A DNA stretch of 64,000 nt from Spirobacillus cienkowskii (GCF_037081835.1 NZ_CP146516.1:387501-451500), one strand, 5' to 3'. Shown: positions 36,772-45,758, counted from the stretch's first letter. Numbers and translations are program-made. The notes: generated from the letters alone by a model not told the origin.

Positions 36772-38529
36772 TTGACTATCTTGGATGACACGCAAATGCC
36801 ACAATCTTACCCCTGTATTGAGACTAAAAAGCGAATTTTTTTAAAACCTCAATTTAATCCTCTTAAAAAATCTGATGTCAAAGAGCTTTTAAAACAGTTA
36901 CTAAATGAAGTCCCAGTTGATTTTAAATCAGCAGCGACGTGGTTTGGTTTGTTTCATGAAGCCTCCTGTGCCATTTCAGAGGTTCATTCGCAGCTTGAGC
37001 TTAATTTGAGCTTTAATGTTCAGGATCATAAGGCGGAGTTGCAATTAAAAGAGTTTGAAGAAAATATTTTATCTGAATTATTGTCGGTAAGAAGTGCGTT
37101 AATGGATATTTATATGAGTTCTCCTTGGAGAAACTCAATGCACTTTTATGATAACGATAGAATTTTAAAAGATTTGAGTATTAGAAAAATTTATACAAAT
37201 AAAGAAATAACTTTACTTCAAATAGAAGAAAATCAATTAATCAGAGATTATAAAAAATTTGCACATACTGCAAAAACACATTTTGAAGGGAGAAGTGTCC
37301 TTGTTTCATCTGTTATCGGCAAAATGAATGATCCAGATTTAAATACAAGAAAATCAGCTTTTTTTGCATATTGGAATTTTGTAAAAGCAAATGAAGAAAA
37401 GTATCAGTCAATTTTTGAATCTTTGTTGATAAATCGTCGCAAACAAGCAGAGGTTGTAAATGCTAAAAGCTATGTTGACATTGCTTTTTCTGAGCTAGGT
37501 CGAATTGATTATGGAGTTGCCGAGTGTTCTCAATTTAGGCAGTCAATATTGCAAGAAGTGATTCCTGTTATAAAAAATTTGTCTAAATTACAGCAAGAAT
37601 CTTTGAATGAAGACTCTATATCTCCTTGGGATATCTCTATTTGGCCTGATTTAATGCCTAAAAAGTCTCCCGCAAACGGTAATTTGAATGAGTTGGTTGC
37701 ATCTGTTCAAAATATCACTTCTAAAATTCATCCTGCTTTTGGTAAATTATTTCATGAAATGCGGAAAAAAAATTTAATAGATATTTTTCCAAGGAAGGGT
37801 AAAGCTCCTGGTGCATTTTGTGTCACGTTTCAAGAAAGTGGTTATCCATTTGTATTTGGAAATTTTAGTGGAACATTTAAAGATGCTCTGACTTTTTTGC
37901 ATGAATTTGGCCATGCTATTCATGGTTATGCGGTATCAAATATACAAAACGTTTTATTGCGTCATCCTGGGTTTGAATTTTGTGAAGTGGCAAGCATTGG
38001 GTTTGAATTATTAGCAAGTCGTTTTTTTTCTGATTTATGGGTTAACAAAGAAGATTCTACAAAAGCTCTTGCATTTCACTTTTTTAATATGCTTCATTTT
38101 TGGCCTTTTATGGCGATGATAGATGAGTGGCAGCACGTCATTTATACTTGTAAAGATCTTCCTTCTGCTGAGCAGCGAAATAAAATTTGGTTAGACATTT
38201 CTAGAAAATATCGGCCTCATGTGAATTGGTGTGGGTTTGAGGATTTAGAAGAATTGGGATGGGTCAGTCGTCCTCATATCTTTACATCCCCTTTTTATTA
38301 TATTGATTATGGTATTGCACAGTCAGGTGCTATTCAGCTTTGGAAAAAAAGTAAAGTTAATTTTGCTGAGACAGTGAATAATTACATAGCAGGACTGAGC
38401 TTAGGTGCTCAAAAATCTTTGCCAGATCTATTTGAGGCAACTGGGTTAAAATTTGATTTTAGTCGCAAAATGATGAAAAATCTTTGCGAAGATATACAGG
38501 AAGAGATTATGAAAGTTTCAGCAAAATAA
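36772..38529 (+). CDS. M3 family oligoendopeptidase (PepF-like)
   Basis: About 585 residues. The zinc site FLHEFGHAIHG (HExxH) is followed 25 residues later by FEFCEVASIGFELLASR, giving the third ligand Glu, as in M3 peptidases. The helical N-terminal half and length of about 600 match PepF. It should be cytosolic and cleave short peptides. TTG 36772 is preferred because CGGAG lies 9 bases upstream; the frame opens at TTG 36730, and ATG 36796 is an alternative. Confidence 0.85.
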   Translation: MTILDDTQMPQSYPCIETKKRIFLKPQFNPLKKSDVKELLKQLLNEVPVDFKSAATWFGLFHEASCAISEVHSQLELNLSFNVQDHKAELQLKEFEENILSELLSVRSALMDIYMSSPWRNSMHFYDNDRILKDLSIRKIYTNKEITLLQIEENQLIRDYKKFAHTAKTHFEGRSVLVSSVIGKMNDPDLNTRKSAFFAYWNFVKANEEKYQSIFESLLINRRKQAEVVNAKSYVDIAFSELGRIDYGVAECSQFRQSILQEVIPVIKNLSKLQQESLNEDSISPWDISIWPDLMPKKSPANGNLNELVASVQNITSKIHPAFGKLFHEMRKKNLIDIFPRKGKAPGAFCVTFQESGYPFVFGNFSGTFKDALTFLHEFGHAIHGYAVSNIQNVLLRHPGFEFCEVASIGFELLASRFFSDLWVNKEDSTKALAFHFFNMLHFWPFMAMIDEWQHVIYTCKDLPSAEQRNKIWLDISRKYRPHVNWCGFEDLEELGWVSRPHIFTSPFYYIDYGIAQSGAIQLWKKSKVNFAETVNNYIAGLSLGAQKSLPDLFEATGLKFDFSRKMMKNLCEDIQEEIMKVSAK

Positions 38530-38557
38530 TTCTTTAAAATAATGCTATAAACTATCT

Positions 38558-38893
38558 TTATTCATCATCGTCATCTTCAAAGTCATCATCATCATCGTCG
38601 TCGTCATCATCATCATAATCATCGTCGTCATCATCATCATAATCATCATCGTCGTCATCGTAATCATCATCGTCGTAATCATCGTCTTCGTAGTCATCGT
38701 AATCATCATCGTCGTCATCGTCATCTTCAAAGTCATCATCGTCGTCGTCATAGTCTTCTTCGTCATCATCATAGTCATCGTCGTCAAAATCTTCTTCGTC
38801 TTCCTCGTCATCTGCAGGCATAACTTCAATAAAAGACTGTAAAATACTGTGTTTGTGTAATTGTTCGTTATTTATATTGTTGAACAGAACCAT
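38558..38893 (-). CDS. Poly-aspartate acidic protein
   Basis: 111 residues: an ordinary N-terminus of about 25 residues (MVLFNNINNEQLHKHSILQS), then about 85 residues made almost only of Asp with interspersed Glu, Tyr and Phe. ATG 38893 is well placed after GGAGG (5-base spacing); the frame extends to 38929 without another SD. Such tails can bind calcium or basic proteins, or mimic nucleic acid; no function can be assigned. The coding strand is dominated by GAT/GAC codons, a repeat that can expand or contract in steps of three. Confidence 0.65.
   Translation of the reverse strand: MVLFNNINNEQLHKHSILQSFIEVMPADDEEDEEDFDDDDYDDDEEDYDDDDDDFEDDDDDDDDYDDYEDDDYDDDDYDDDDDDYDDDDDDDYDDDDDDDDDDDFEDDDDE
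38570..38812 (-). repeat. GAT/GAC trinucleotide-type low-complexity repeat
   Basis: About 240 bases read as interrupted GAT and GAC triplets on the reverse strand, often as five-codon units Tyr-Asp-Asp-Asp-Asp. It lies entirely within the poly-aspartate gene, and all interruptions keep the frame. Confidence 0.75.
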
Positions 38894-39076
38894 CAGAACC
38901 TCCAAAATTAGATCAAAACTTTGTGTCAATTATATACTTTTATTTAAAAAGTGTCAGAGTAGTAACATTGAGCTACACACTGAGAAAAAATGTAATCAAA
39001 TCTTTTTTCTTAGTGCAAGATCTAGAGCCATATTTATGCTTTCCCCCAAGCTAAGCTTGTTTCACATTCTTATTAT

Positions 39077-40858
39077 TTAGTCTACAGGAATAATTTGCAT
39101 TTCTGTGGCATAGTTTTTGAGTTGTTGTATATGGTCTTTTTCATACAAAGCTCTCTCTTTTTGCAAAAAACCCTGGTTTTTTTCTTGGTGATTGATTTCT
39201 GAAAGTGATATTGCTTTATTCGATGTATTATTAAGTAATTCTGTACTTTTTATAGAAATTTTTTCTGAGTTATATTTTTGAAAGCTCTGCATAATGTTTG
39301 AAGTGTTTCTGAGTTTTGTTACAGCTTCATGAGATGTTTGCTCGTTTTTATTTTTTGTATTTAGGTTTTTCGATGGGTTTTGCTTTGTTGGTTGCTGTGG
39401 AGTATAAAGACCTTTAAAAGTCGCATTTTGTAATTGTAATTCGTAAATACACTGCCAAAATAGGTCTAGGTCGTTTTCATTAAAAGATAAGTGGCTTTTA
39501 TTTTCTAAGGTGTCAGAGAATTGGATAATATTTTTATTAAACAAATCAACTTTGACATGGTTTAATCTTGTGGCGAGTGTTTTACTTTTTTGCTCTGCAA
39601 GCGCAACAAACTTTTTAAAAATATTTAAATCTACAAAATTTTCTTGAACATGTTTTGTTGTTAAATGAGTTTTTTGTTCAACAATTGTCTTGGGTGAATG
39701 AGAAAGTAAAGACATCAGTTCAGATGTAGAAAGCCATTCTGCTCTGGAAATACATTCTGTTATAATAATTTCTGACCATGCAAGACCCGCATTCGAGCGT
39801 GCGATGTCTTTTATAGAATTGGCAGTGAGTTTAAATATTTCGCTAATTGCAGCGACAGAAATATTTTGAATTTTTTCTTGGATAAGGGAGTATTCTTGCG
39901 GCAATAATGACGTGAGTACAATTGCGCGTTCTTTGTTGTTTAGCGTTTTAATAAGCATAGCATTTCTAAAGTATTGAGAAATATTATCCATTAGTATTGC
40001 CATGTCTAAACTTGCTAAGTCTGCATTGCGCAAAAGTTCAAGAGCATCTCCTAGGTTTTTAGTACAAATTGCAGAAAAAATATTTTCTGCAATTTCTTCT
40101 CCTTGTACGCACAGCGCATTTTTTGTTAAATCTGAAGAAATAAAAGAGTGATTGCATATAGCAATAACCTGCTCTAATAGACTAAGAGCATCACGAATTG
40201 AACCTTTTGCCTCACGAGCAATTAAAGTAATTGCATCATCCTCGAAGCCTATTTTTTCTAGAGTTAAAATATTTTTTAAGTGTTTTTCCATAATTTGCTG
40301 TTCAATTTTTTTGAACGTAAAGATCATACAACGAGAACGTACTGTGATTGGAACTTTATGGAGTTCTGTTGTGGCTAAAATAAAAATAACCTGCGGAGGA
40401 GGTTCTTCAAGTGTTTTTAATAGTGCATTAAAAGCACCTGTGCTTAGCATATGAACTTCATCAATAATAAAAATTTTATAACGCGCTGAGTTAGGAAAAA
40501 ATCGAGTTGCTTCTCGCAGCTCTCTTATGTTGTCAATACCTGTATGCGATGCGCCATCTATTTCAAGAACATCATCATGAATACATGATGTGATTTGCTG
40601 GCAGTGAACACACGATTGGCAGGGAGAAATAGTAGGGCCTTTTTCACAACACAGTGATTTAGCAAGAATTCGGGCACTTGAGGTTTTGCCTGTCCCGCGT
40701 GTGCCTGTAAATAAAAATGCATGTGGAATTTTTTGATTTGAGAGCATTTTTTCAATAGCACTTGCCACAATGTCTTGACCAACTAGGTGTGAAAAACTTT
40801 GTGGACGCGTTCTTCTTGCTAAAACAACATAATTTTGTGAACTATTTTTATTCAACAT
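39077..40858 (-). CDS. dnaX: DNA polymerase III gamma/tau subunit DnaX
   Basis: 593 residues. The AAA+ domain has VLARRTRPQSFSHLVGQD, Walker A GTRGTGKTSSARILAKSL, a zinc knuckle with four Cys (CEKGPTISPCQSCVHC), Walker B IFIIDEVHMLS and sensor-2 SIRDALSLLEQ. A collar domain and a 200-residue tau-like tail follow. It is the clamp-loader core of the replisome. ATG 40858 is preferred; the longer frame to 40954 adds an unrelated hydrophobic leader. The upstream neighbours ffs and tRNA-Ser on the same strand are a common arrangement. Confidence 0.92.
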   Translation of the reverse strand: MLNKNSSQNYVVLARRTRPQSFSHLVGQDIVASAIEKMLSNQKIPHAFLFTGTRGTGKTSSARILAKSLCCEKGPTISPCQSCVHCQQITSCIHDDVLEIDGASHTGIDNIRELREATRFFPNSARYKIFIIDEVHMLSTGAFNALLKTLEEPPPQVIFILATTELHKVPITVRSRCMIFTFKKIEQQIMEKHLKNILTLEKIGFEDDAITLIAREAKGSIRDALSLLEQVIAICNHSFISSDLTKNALCVQGEEIAENIFSAICTKNLGDALELLRNADLASLDMAILMDNISQYFRNAMLIKTLNNKERAIVLTSLLPQEYSLIQEKIQNISVAAISEIFKLTANSIKDIARSNAGLAWSEIIITECISRAEWLSTSELMSLLSHSPKTIVEQKTHLTTKHVQENFVDLNIFKKFVALAEQKSKTLATRLNHVKVDLFNKNIIQFSDTLENKSHLSFNENDLDLFWQCIYELQLQNATFKGLYTPQQPTKQNPSKNLNTKNKNEQTSHEAVTKLRNTSNIMQSFQKYNSEKISIKSTELLNNTSNKAISLSEINHQEKNQGFLQKERALYEKDHIQQLKNYATEMQIIPVD

Positions 40859-41017
40859 ACTTAAGTACCAAAGAATTAGAAACAATGTGACAATTGTTAT
40901 AATTGAGTTTTTTAATATTTTTCTTACTATTATAGAAAGGGTGTCACTTCCCACTTGCCTTAGTATGTGTTTTCAAATTTTAAAAATCAAGAAAGTAGAT
41001 ATTTGGAAAAACGAAAA

Positions 41018-41137
41018 CAACCATGAGGGGTGGGTGCATGCTGGTCTTACCTACCTTATTAAACACCGTTGCTGCCTTCCGACTCTGGCGGGTTCATTAA
41101 AAAAGCACTAAGGGCATACAACCACCTCTCATGGTTG
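41018..41137 (-). ncRNA. ffs: Signal recognition particle RNA (small, 4.5S type)
   Basis: On the reverse strand the core reads AGAGTCGGAAGGCAGCAACG, the conserved SRP helix-8 region with a GGAA tetraloop (E. coli has GTCCGGAAGGAAGCAGCC). The ends are complementary (41018-41025 CAACCATG with 41130-41137 CATGGTTG) and the long arms pair with few bulges, giving a rod of about 120 nt without an Alu domain. It lies between tRNA-Ser and dnaX, a conserved place. Confidence 0.92.
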
Positions 41138-41160
41138 CTTACAGTTTGCTAAGCAAAATG

Positions 41161-41251
41161 TGGCGGAGAGAGAGGGATTCGAACCCTCGTTACGGTTTTA
41201 GCGCAAACACGATTTCCAATCGTGCTCCTTCAGCCACTCGGACACCTCTCC
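41161..41251 (-). tRNA. tRNA-Ser (anticodon GGA)
   Basis: A 91-nt class II tRNA on the reverse strand with encoded CCA. Acceptor GGAGAGG pairs with TCTCTCC plus discriminator G. The anticodon loop TTGGAAA on stem CACGA/TCGTG gives GGA (UCC/UCU serine codons). A long variable arm and a GGTTCGAATCC T-arm are present. Confidence 0.97.
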
Positions 41252-41264
41252 ACTTAGATTCCAT

Positions 41265-41293
41265 TGCCTACCTGACACTTTAAAAAAATGCAA
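41265..41293 (-). promoter_or_regulatory. Candidate promoter for tRNA-Ser/ffs/dnaX
   Basis: Reverse-strand TTGCAT (41288-41293) and TAGGCA (41265-41270) are separated by 17 bases and would start transcription just before the tRNA-Ser 5' end. Both boxes are imperfect. It faces away from the rplU promoter. Confidence 0.35.
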
Positions 41294-41319
41294 GCTCCAA
41301 TCTTAAAAAAATAAATAAC

Positions 41320-41348
41320 TTGACCTTATTAAAAAATTGCACTATGAG
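41320..41348 (+). promoter_or_regulatory. Promoter of the rplU-rpmA operon
   Basis: TTGACC (41320-41325), 17 bases, then TATGAG (41343-41348). The leader to the rplU GTG is about 100 bases and contains a short inverted repeat (TATGTC ... GACATA near 41409-41433), which may be a leader structure. Spacing and -35 are good. Confidence 0.6.
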
Positions 41349-41455
41349 CTAGCTTCCGACTCGTGTTGAGCCGTGTTTATGGCGTGGTAGCGCTTACCTA
41401 CAAACTATATGTCGCTGTAAAAATGTGACATAAAAAGCGTATAAGGAAGATAGTT

Positions 41456-41779
41456 GTGAGTAATAAAAACTATGCAGTAGTTAAGATTTTTGGTCGTCAG
41501 TATAAAGTTACTGAAGGCGAACAAATTAAGGCAAATTTCATTCATGCTGAAGTTGGTGATTCTCTGCCTTTTTCTGAGGTTTTAGTATTACAAAAAAATG
41601 GTCACTTACATATTGGCGAACCTCAAGTAAATGGAGCAAAAGTGACTGCTCAGGTTGTTAGCCATGGTCGTGAAGATAAGGTCTTGGTTTTTAAATACTT
41701 ACGTAAAAATAAATCAAAGAAAATGCATGGTCATCGCCAAGATTTTACAACTTTGTCGATTACAAGCATTGAAGGTTAG
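41456..41779 (+). CDS. rplU: 50S ribosomal protein L21
   Basis: 107 residues, typical for L21: YAVVKIFGRQYKVTEGEQIK, FSEVLVLQKNG, VTAQVVSHGREDKVLVFKYL and KKMHGHRQDFTTLSITSI. L21 binds 23S rRNA in the large subunit. The start is GTG after AAGGAAG. It heads the usual rplU-rpmA pair, with obg further downstream as in many genomes. Confidence 0.96.
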   Translation: MSNKNYAVVKIFGRQYKVTEGEQIKANFIHAEVGDSLPFSEVLVLQKNGHLHIGEPQVNGAKVTAQVVSHGREDKVLVFKYLRKNKSKKMHGHRQDFTTLSITSIEG

Positions 41780-41878
41780 TAATTTCTTTCTTGAGTGTTG
41801 ATCGCCTATTTGGTAATTTTTTTATAACTTATATCTCTTCAAATTTTTTGAAGGGCTTAAACTAAGGGATTTGTAGCA

Positions 41879-42145
41879 ATGGCAAGTAAAAAAGCCGGTG
41901 GTTCGACCAAAAACGGACGTGATAGCAATCCAAAATATCGTGGCGTAAAAGCTTATGGCGGAGAGTCTGTTAGAGCTGGAAATATTATTGTACGCCAGGT
42001 GGGCACTAAAATTCATCCTGGATCCAACGTAGGTATGGGAAAAGACTTTACATTATTTGCTAAAATTGATGGTGAAGTAAAGTTTGAACACATCACTCGT
42101 GATCGTCAATGTGTAAGCGTTTATCCATTAGACGCAAAGGCATAA
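41879..42145 (+). CDS. rpmA: 50S ribosomal protein L27
   Basis: 88 residues: [59 protein letters not shown]. The N-terminus begins directly with ASKKAGG, so it lacks the cleaved extension seen in Firmicutes. L27 reaches the peptidyl transferase centre. It lies 99 bases after rplU. Confidence 0.97.
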   Translation: MASKKAGGSTKNGRDSNPKYRGVKAYGGESVRAGNIIVRQVGTKIHPGSNVGMGKDFTLFAKIDGEVKFEHITRDRQCVSVYPLDAKA

Positions 42146-42189
42146 AAGGTATAATTCTTAAAATTATCTTTTAATTTTTTTGCTAAAAG

Positions 42190-42236
42190 CCAAGGTGCGT
42201 ATATAGTTTGTGTGCGCATCTTGGTTTTTATTTTTT
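42190..42236 (+). terminator. Rho-independent terminator after rpmA
   Basis: A ten-pair stem (42190-42199 CCAAGGTGCG with 42215-42224 CGCATCTTGG, one G-T pair), a 15-base loop and a T-rich run at 42225-42236. It separates the ribosomal protein operon from obg. Confidence 0.85.
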
Positions 42237-42355
42237 ACCCTTTTTGATGTAAGTAAGTTCACGTTATTACAGAGTTTTTTTACATAAACAAGGGTGATTT
42301 CTGATCTTTTTTCTTAAATCACAACTTTTTTATACTTTAGACGGTGGCAGTTTAT

Positions 42356-43408
42356 ATGAAATTTATTGATACAGCTGAAATTAAAATAAAAGCAGGTGAT
42401 GGTGGCCTCGGTATGTCTCACTTTAGGCGAGAAAAATACGTGCCAGCAGGAGGCCCAGACGGTGGAAATGGAGGAAATGGAGGAGACATTTATCTAGAGG
42501 CAACAAATGGATTATCAACTCTTCTCGATTTTCGTTATCAGCGTTTTTACGAATCAGATTCTGGTGGTAAAGGGGGGACAAACAATCGACAAGGACGATG
42601 TGGTGAAGACCTCGTACTAAAGGTTCCTTGCGGAACCATAGCCTTTGATTGTGAGTCAAGTGAATTTATTGGAGAAGTTTTGCTAGAAGGGCAGCGTATT
42701 TTGGTTGCAAAAGGCGGAAAAGGTGGAATTGGCAATACACTTTTTGCGACTTCAAGAAATCAAGCTCCAACAAAAACAATACCTCCAGGTATAGGAGAAG
42801 GACGTAGAATTCGTTTGGAATTAAAAATGATTGCCGATGTAGGAATTATTGGAAGTCCTAATGCAGGAAAAAGTACTTTGATTACAGTTATTTCTGCTGC
42901 TAGGCCTAAAGTTGCAGATTATCCTTTTACCACTTTGGTACCAACATTAGGAGTTGTCAGTCATAAAGATGCGCCTCCTTTTGTTGTTGCCGATGTTCCT
43001 GGTCTAATTCCTGGAGCAAGTCAAGGAAAAGGTCTAGGGCATGATTTTTTAAGGCATATTGAAAGAACAGGTGTTCTAATTCATCTTGTTGATGGTAGCC
43101 AAGATTCATCAGAGGCAATGATTAACGATTTTAATGGTATTTTGGAAGAACTTTCGCTATACGACAAAGCGCTACTTAGCAGGCCTAGACTCACAGTTAT
43201 TTCAAAGGTTGATGCGCTTGCTTCAGAGGAAAATATTGAAATTTCTGGTAATCAAGATGCCTTGAACGAATTTCGTCAATATTTAAAGCGAAAGAAAATA
43301 AAATTCTTTGAAATTAGTTCTGCTTTTCGAGTCGGAATTTCTGATTTGCTTGATAAGCTTGTTGAGGTCTTGAATGAATTAAAACAAGATGGAGAAAATA
43401 TTCAGTGA
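42356..43408 (+). CDS. obgE: Obg/CgtA GTPase
   Basis: 350 residues: a glycine-rich Obg fold (residues 1-155; AGDGGLGMSHFRREKYVP, GGPDGGNGGNGGD), then a G domain with G1 GSPNAGKSTL, G2 YPFTTLVP, G3 DVPG and G4 SKVD (Asn replaced by Ser). It is a 50S-assembly and stress GTPase. ATG 42356 begins MKFIDTAEIKIKAGDGG like other Obg proteins; an upstream GTG at 42344 is less likely. Its stop overlaps the rsfS start. Confidence 0.96.
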   Translation: MKFIDTAEIKIKAGDGGLGMSHFRREKYVPAGGPDGGNGGNGGDIYLEATNGLSTLLDFRYQRFYESDSGGKGGTNNRQGRCGEDLVLKVPCGTIAFDCESSEFIGEVLLEGQRILVAKGGKGGIGNTLFATSRNQAPTKTIPPGIGEGRRIRLELKMIADVGIIGSPNAGKSTLITVISAARPKVADYPFTTLVPTLGVVSHKDAPPFVVADVPGLIPGASQGKGLGHDFLRHIERTGVLIHLVDGSQDSSEAMINDFNGILEELSLYDKALLSRPRLTVISKVDALASEENIEISGNQDALNEFRQYLKRKKIKFFEISSAFRVGISDLLDKLVEVLNELKQDGENIQ

Positions 43409-43878
43409 GTAATACATTTTTAAAAATTGGTGATAAAGAACTGTCTCAAGAAGAATTGGCAATGCTTTCTATTGCGGTGGCAATGGATAAAAAAGCAGTA
43501 CGGCCAGTGATGATGGATTTAAAAAATCTGGGAGCTTTTACCGAGTTATTTGCAATTGTCAGTGCTTCTAATCAGCGCCAAGTTTATGCTATCGCAGAGC
43601 ATATTCGACAAACATTTAAGCAATGCTTAGGGCTATCTCCTATATCTGTAGATGGGTTAGAGTCAAGTTCGTGGGTATTAATTGACTACGGCTTTTTATT
43701 TGTTCATATTTTTCAAGAACCAACACGTGATTTGTATCAACTAGAACAGTTATGGAGTAAAGCACGTTTTATTGATATTGATGAAGAGAAGTGTCAATTG
43801 CTTTTAAACGAAGTGAACAAGATATCTAATGATTTAAATGCAAGAGAAATTGACTGCAGTGAAGATATCAGAATTTAA
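43405..43878 (+). CDS. rsfS: Ribosomal silencing factor RsfS
   Basis: 157 residues. The RsfS/DUF143 core is clear: LGAFTELFAIVSASNQRQVY, AIAEHIRQTF, VDGLESSSWVLIDYGFLFVH, YQLEQLWSKA. It binds L14 and blocks subunit joining in starvation. A 35-residue N-terminal and a 25-residue C-terminal extension flank the core. GTG start overlapping the obg stop (GTGA), with GGAG 10-14 bases upstream. Confidence 0.92.
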   Translation: MSNTFLKIGDKELSQEELAMLSIAVAMDKKAVRPVMMDLKNLGAFTELFAIVSASNQRQVYAIAEHIRQTFKQCLGLSPISVDGLESSSWVLIDYGFLFVHIFQEPTRDLYQLEQLWSKARFIDIDEEKCQLLLNEVNKISNDLNAREIDCSEDIRI

Positions 43879-43886
43879 GATTTATT

Positions 43887-44396
43887 ATGCGTTATATTAT
43901 TTTAACACCTTGGAAGATTTCTCGAAATTCTGTTTTATTTAACTGTATTCAAGATTTTGTAAATAGATCTTCTCACTATATTTCCTTACAGCATATCTAT
44001 CCATCTCATGTTTTAAGCTCTGAGCAGCACACACAGTTTTATTGTAAAGAATTAAAAAAATTGTCTGTAGAAAATCCGCTTTGTATTGCTTTAGATGAAA
44101 ATGGCAAGCAATTATCTAGTGATGGTTTTGCTAAGGAGTTGAGTTATTATGAGCTACATGGAGAAAAAGCAATCGTGTTTTGTGTAGGAGGGGCTTATGG
44201 ACTGCCTCAAGAAATTGTTAAATTAGGAAGATTTCGTAGTATTTCTTTGTCAAGTATGACGCTTCCGCATGAAATGGCTTTGGCTGTGCTTGTGGAACAA
44301 ATTTATAGAGCACGATGTATTATTGCAAGTCATCCTTATCATCATGCTGATCCATCGGCTTTTTCTAAGGCTATTTCAGTAAGATCAAGCAAATAA
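43887..44396 (+). CDS. rlmH: 23S rRNA pseudouridine-1915 N3-methyltransferase RlmH
   Basis: 169 residues, a SPOUT-class enzyme. VFCVGGAYGLPQEIV, SISLSSMTLPHEMALAVLVE, QIYRARCIIASHPYHH match the C-terminal SAM knot of RlmH. The N-terminal half is more divergent than usual. It lies 8 bases after rsfS, the common rsfS-rlmH order. Confidence 0.93.
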   Translation: MRYIILTPWKISRNSVLFNCIQDFVNRSSHYISLQHIYPSHVLSSEQHTQFYCKELKKLSVENPLCIALDENGKQLSSDGFAKELSYYELHGEKAIVFCVGGAYGLPQEIVKLGRFRSISLSSMTLPHEMALAVLVEQIYRARCIIASHPYHHADPSAFSKAISVRSSK

Positions 44397-44407
44397 TGTT
44401 TTAATTT

Positions 44408-45139
44408 ATGAAGTTTAAAAAAATATGCTATATTTGTCATAATAAAATTAATTCATCTGATACTTCAATTTGTAACTACTGCTTTGATAAGTTAACAAAA
44501 CTGTCTTGGACTTATTGTGGTCGATGTGCAAACCATAAATGCTATGGCTGCGATAATTTGAAGCAGTTTTCAAACGTTATTAACGTATTTATTTACGCGC
44601 ACGGTTTACCAGAGCTTTTGGTTCAAGCAAAAGATCAAAACGATCTAAACGCTCAATACGTATTTAATCATTTTTTTTACAAAATGGTTTTAGAAAAACT
44701 AAAAATTATTATGGAAAAATTTGAGTATAATTATATTGTACTTCCTCCTCTTAGAAAAGAAAGAATATTAAATTCTCAATGGCATCCCATAATTTTTTTG
44801 GAAAATATAATTAATACTATTTTAAAATCAAATAATTTTAGCTATATGCCGCAAATATTGAGTCCTGTATTTAATTTTTCATTTTATAGACAAGCTTATG
44901 TGCCTTCAAAAACAAGAATATTAACCGTAAATAAATATAATGATAAAAAATACGTTAAAATTTTTACTGATTCAAGTTTTAATACGAATAAACAAAATGC
45001 TAAAAGAATTTTGTTATTAGATGATGTTTTAACAACAGGAAACACTTTAAAAACAATTAAGGAAAAAGTTGAAGAAAATGTAACTGCTGATTTCTGGGAT
45101 ATTTTTACTATATTTAGAGCTATTCAATCAGATGTTTAA
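44408..45139 (+). CDS. ComF family phosphoribosyltransferase-like protein
   Basis: 243 residues. The N-terminal zinc-finger has paired Cys (CYICHNKINSSDTSICNYC and YCGRCANHKCYGC). The C-terminal PRPP-loop motif is ILLLDDVLTTGNTL. ComF proteins contribute to DNA uptake in competent species, but many non-competent bacteria carry one. The gene follows rlmH by 11 bases in the same direction. Confidence 0.85.
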   Translation: MKFKKICYICHNKINSSDTSICNYCFDKLTKLSWTYCGRCANHKCYGCDNLKQFSNVINVFIYAHGLPELLVQAKDQNDLNAQYVFNHFFYKMVLEKLKIIMEKFEYNYIVLPPLRKERILNSQWHPIIFLENIINTILKSNNFSYMPQILSPVFNFSFYRQAYVPSKTRILTVNKYNDKKYVKIFTDSSFNTNKQNAKRILLLDDVLTTGNTLKTIKEKVEENVTADFWDIFTIFRAIQSDV

Positions 45140-45213
45140 AGTTATTATAAATAAAAGCCATTGATTAATTTTGCTGCGTTTTTTAAAATTATAAAAGTAT
45201 CTATGTATATTGA

Positions 45214-45237
45214 TAAAACAAATTATAATTTGTTTTA
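45214..45237. repeat. 24-bp perfect palindrome between comF-like and rlpA-like genes
   Basis: The two 12-base arms (45214-45225 TAAAACAAATTA, 45226-45237 its exact complement) form a perfect palindrome with no loop. It sits in the 205-base gap 75 bases after the comF-like stop and 108 bases before the rlpA-like start. It may be an operator or a weak bidirectional terminator; AT-richness lowers its significance. Confidence 0.5.
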
Positions 45238-45344
45238 ATATGATATCTTTATATTTGTAAATTAATTTGATAGATTTTGTCTGTTGAATTTGGAACGTTT
45301 ATTTTGCTCTTGGAGTTTTTTATTTTATTAGAAAAGGTTAATAA

Positions 45345-45758
45345 ATGAATATTATAGCTCAAACTTTGTATAGTTTAATTTTGGCAATTTTTTTTATGAG
45401 CTGTACGACAACTAAAGAATCTTCATTAAAATATAAAATTGAAAAAGAATTTAAATATTTTACTTTTTATGAAAAAGGTTACGCTTCATTTTATGATCAT
45501 AAATGGGCTGGCAGAACAACTGCTAATGGTGAGAAATTTAATCCTGAGCTATTAACTGCTGCAAGTAAAACTTTACCATTTAATTCTACAGTTATGGTTA
45601 AAAATACAATAACTGGACAATCTGTTTTTGTAAGAATTACTGATAGAGGCCCGTATGTAAAAGGAAGAGTTATTGATTTAAGTGCAGCTGCTGCTAGAAA
45701 GCTAGGTATAAGTAGAATGGGAATTGCTAAGGTAGAAGTGTATCTAGCAAGCAATTAG
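45345..45758 (+). CDS. RlpA-like lipoprotein with double-psi beta-barrel
   Basis: 137 residues. Lipoprotein signal ending IFFMSC, then a double-psi beta-barrel: GYASFYDHKWAGRTTANGE, LTAASKTLPFNSTVMVKN, VRITDRGPYVKGRVIDLS. The Asp in ITDRGP is the lytic transglycosylase residue of RlpA. No SPOR domain is present, so septal targeting is unsure. It acts on peptidoglycan in the periplasm. Its stop overlaps the converging O-antigen ligase gene by 4 bases. Confidence 0.88.
   Translation: MNIIAQTLYSLILAIFFMSCTTTKESSLKYKIEKEFKYFTFYEKGYASFYDHKWAGRTTANGEKFNPELLTAASKTLPFNSTVMVKNTITGQSVFVRITDRGPYVKGRVIDLSAAAARKLGISRMGIAKVEVYLASN

Noticed and set aside
38570-38812. Repeat block considered as a CRISPR array
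   Set aside because: Units are short codon-phase triplets without unique spacers; no cas genes are nearby.
38545-38829. Met/Thr-rich open frame on the reverse strand
   Set aside because: It is the +1 shadow of the GAT/GAC repeat in the poly-aspartate gene, which has the better SD and normal N-terminus.
39585-39591. AAAAAAG in dnaX (reverse strand) as a programmed frameshift site
   Set aside because: Codon phase is CAA-AAA-AGT, not A-AAA-AAG, so it does not fit the -1 slippery heptamer; no clear SD-stem context was seen.
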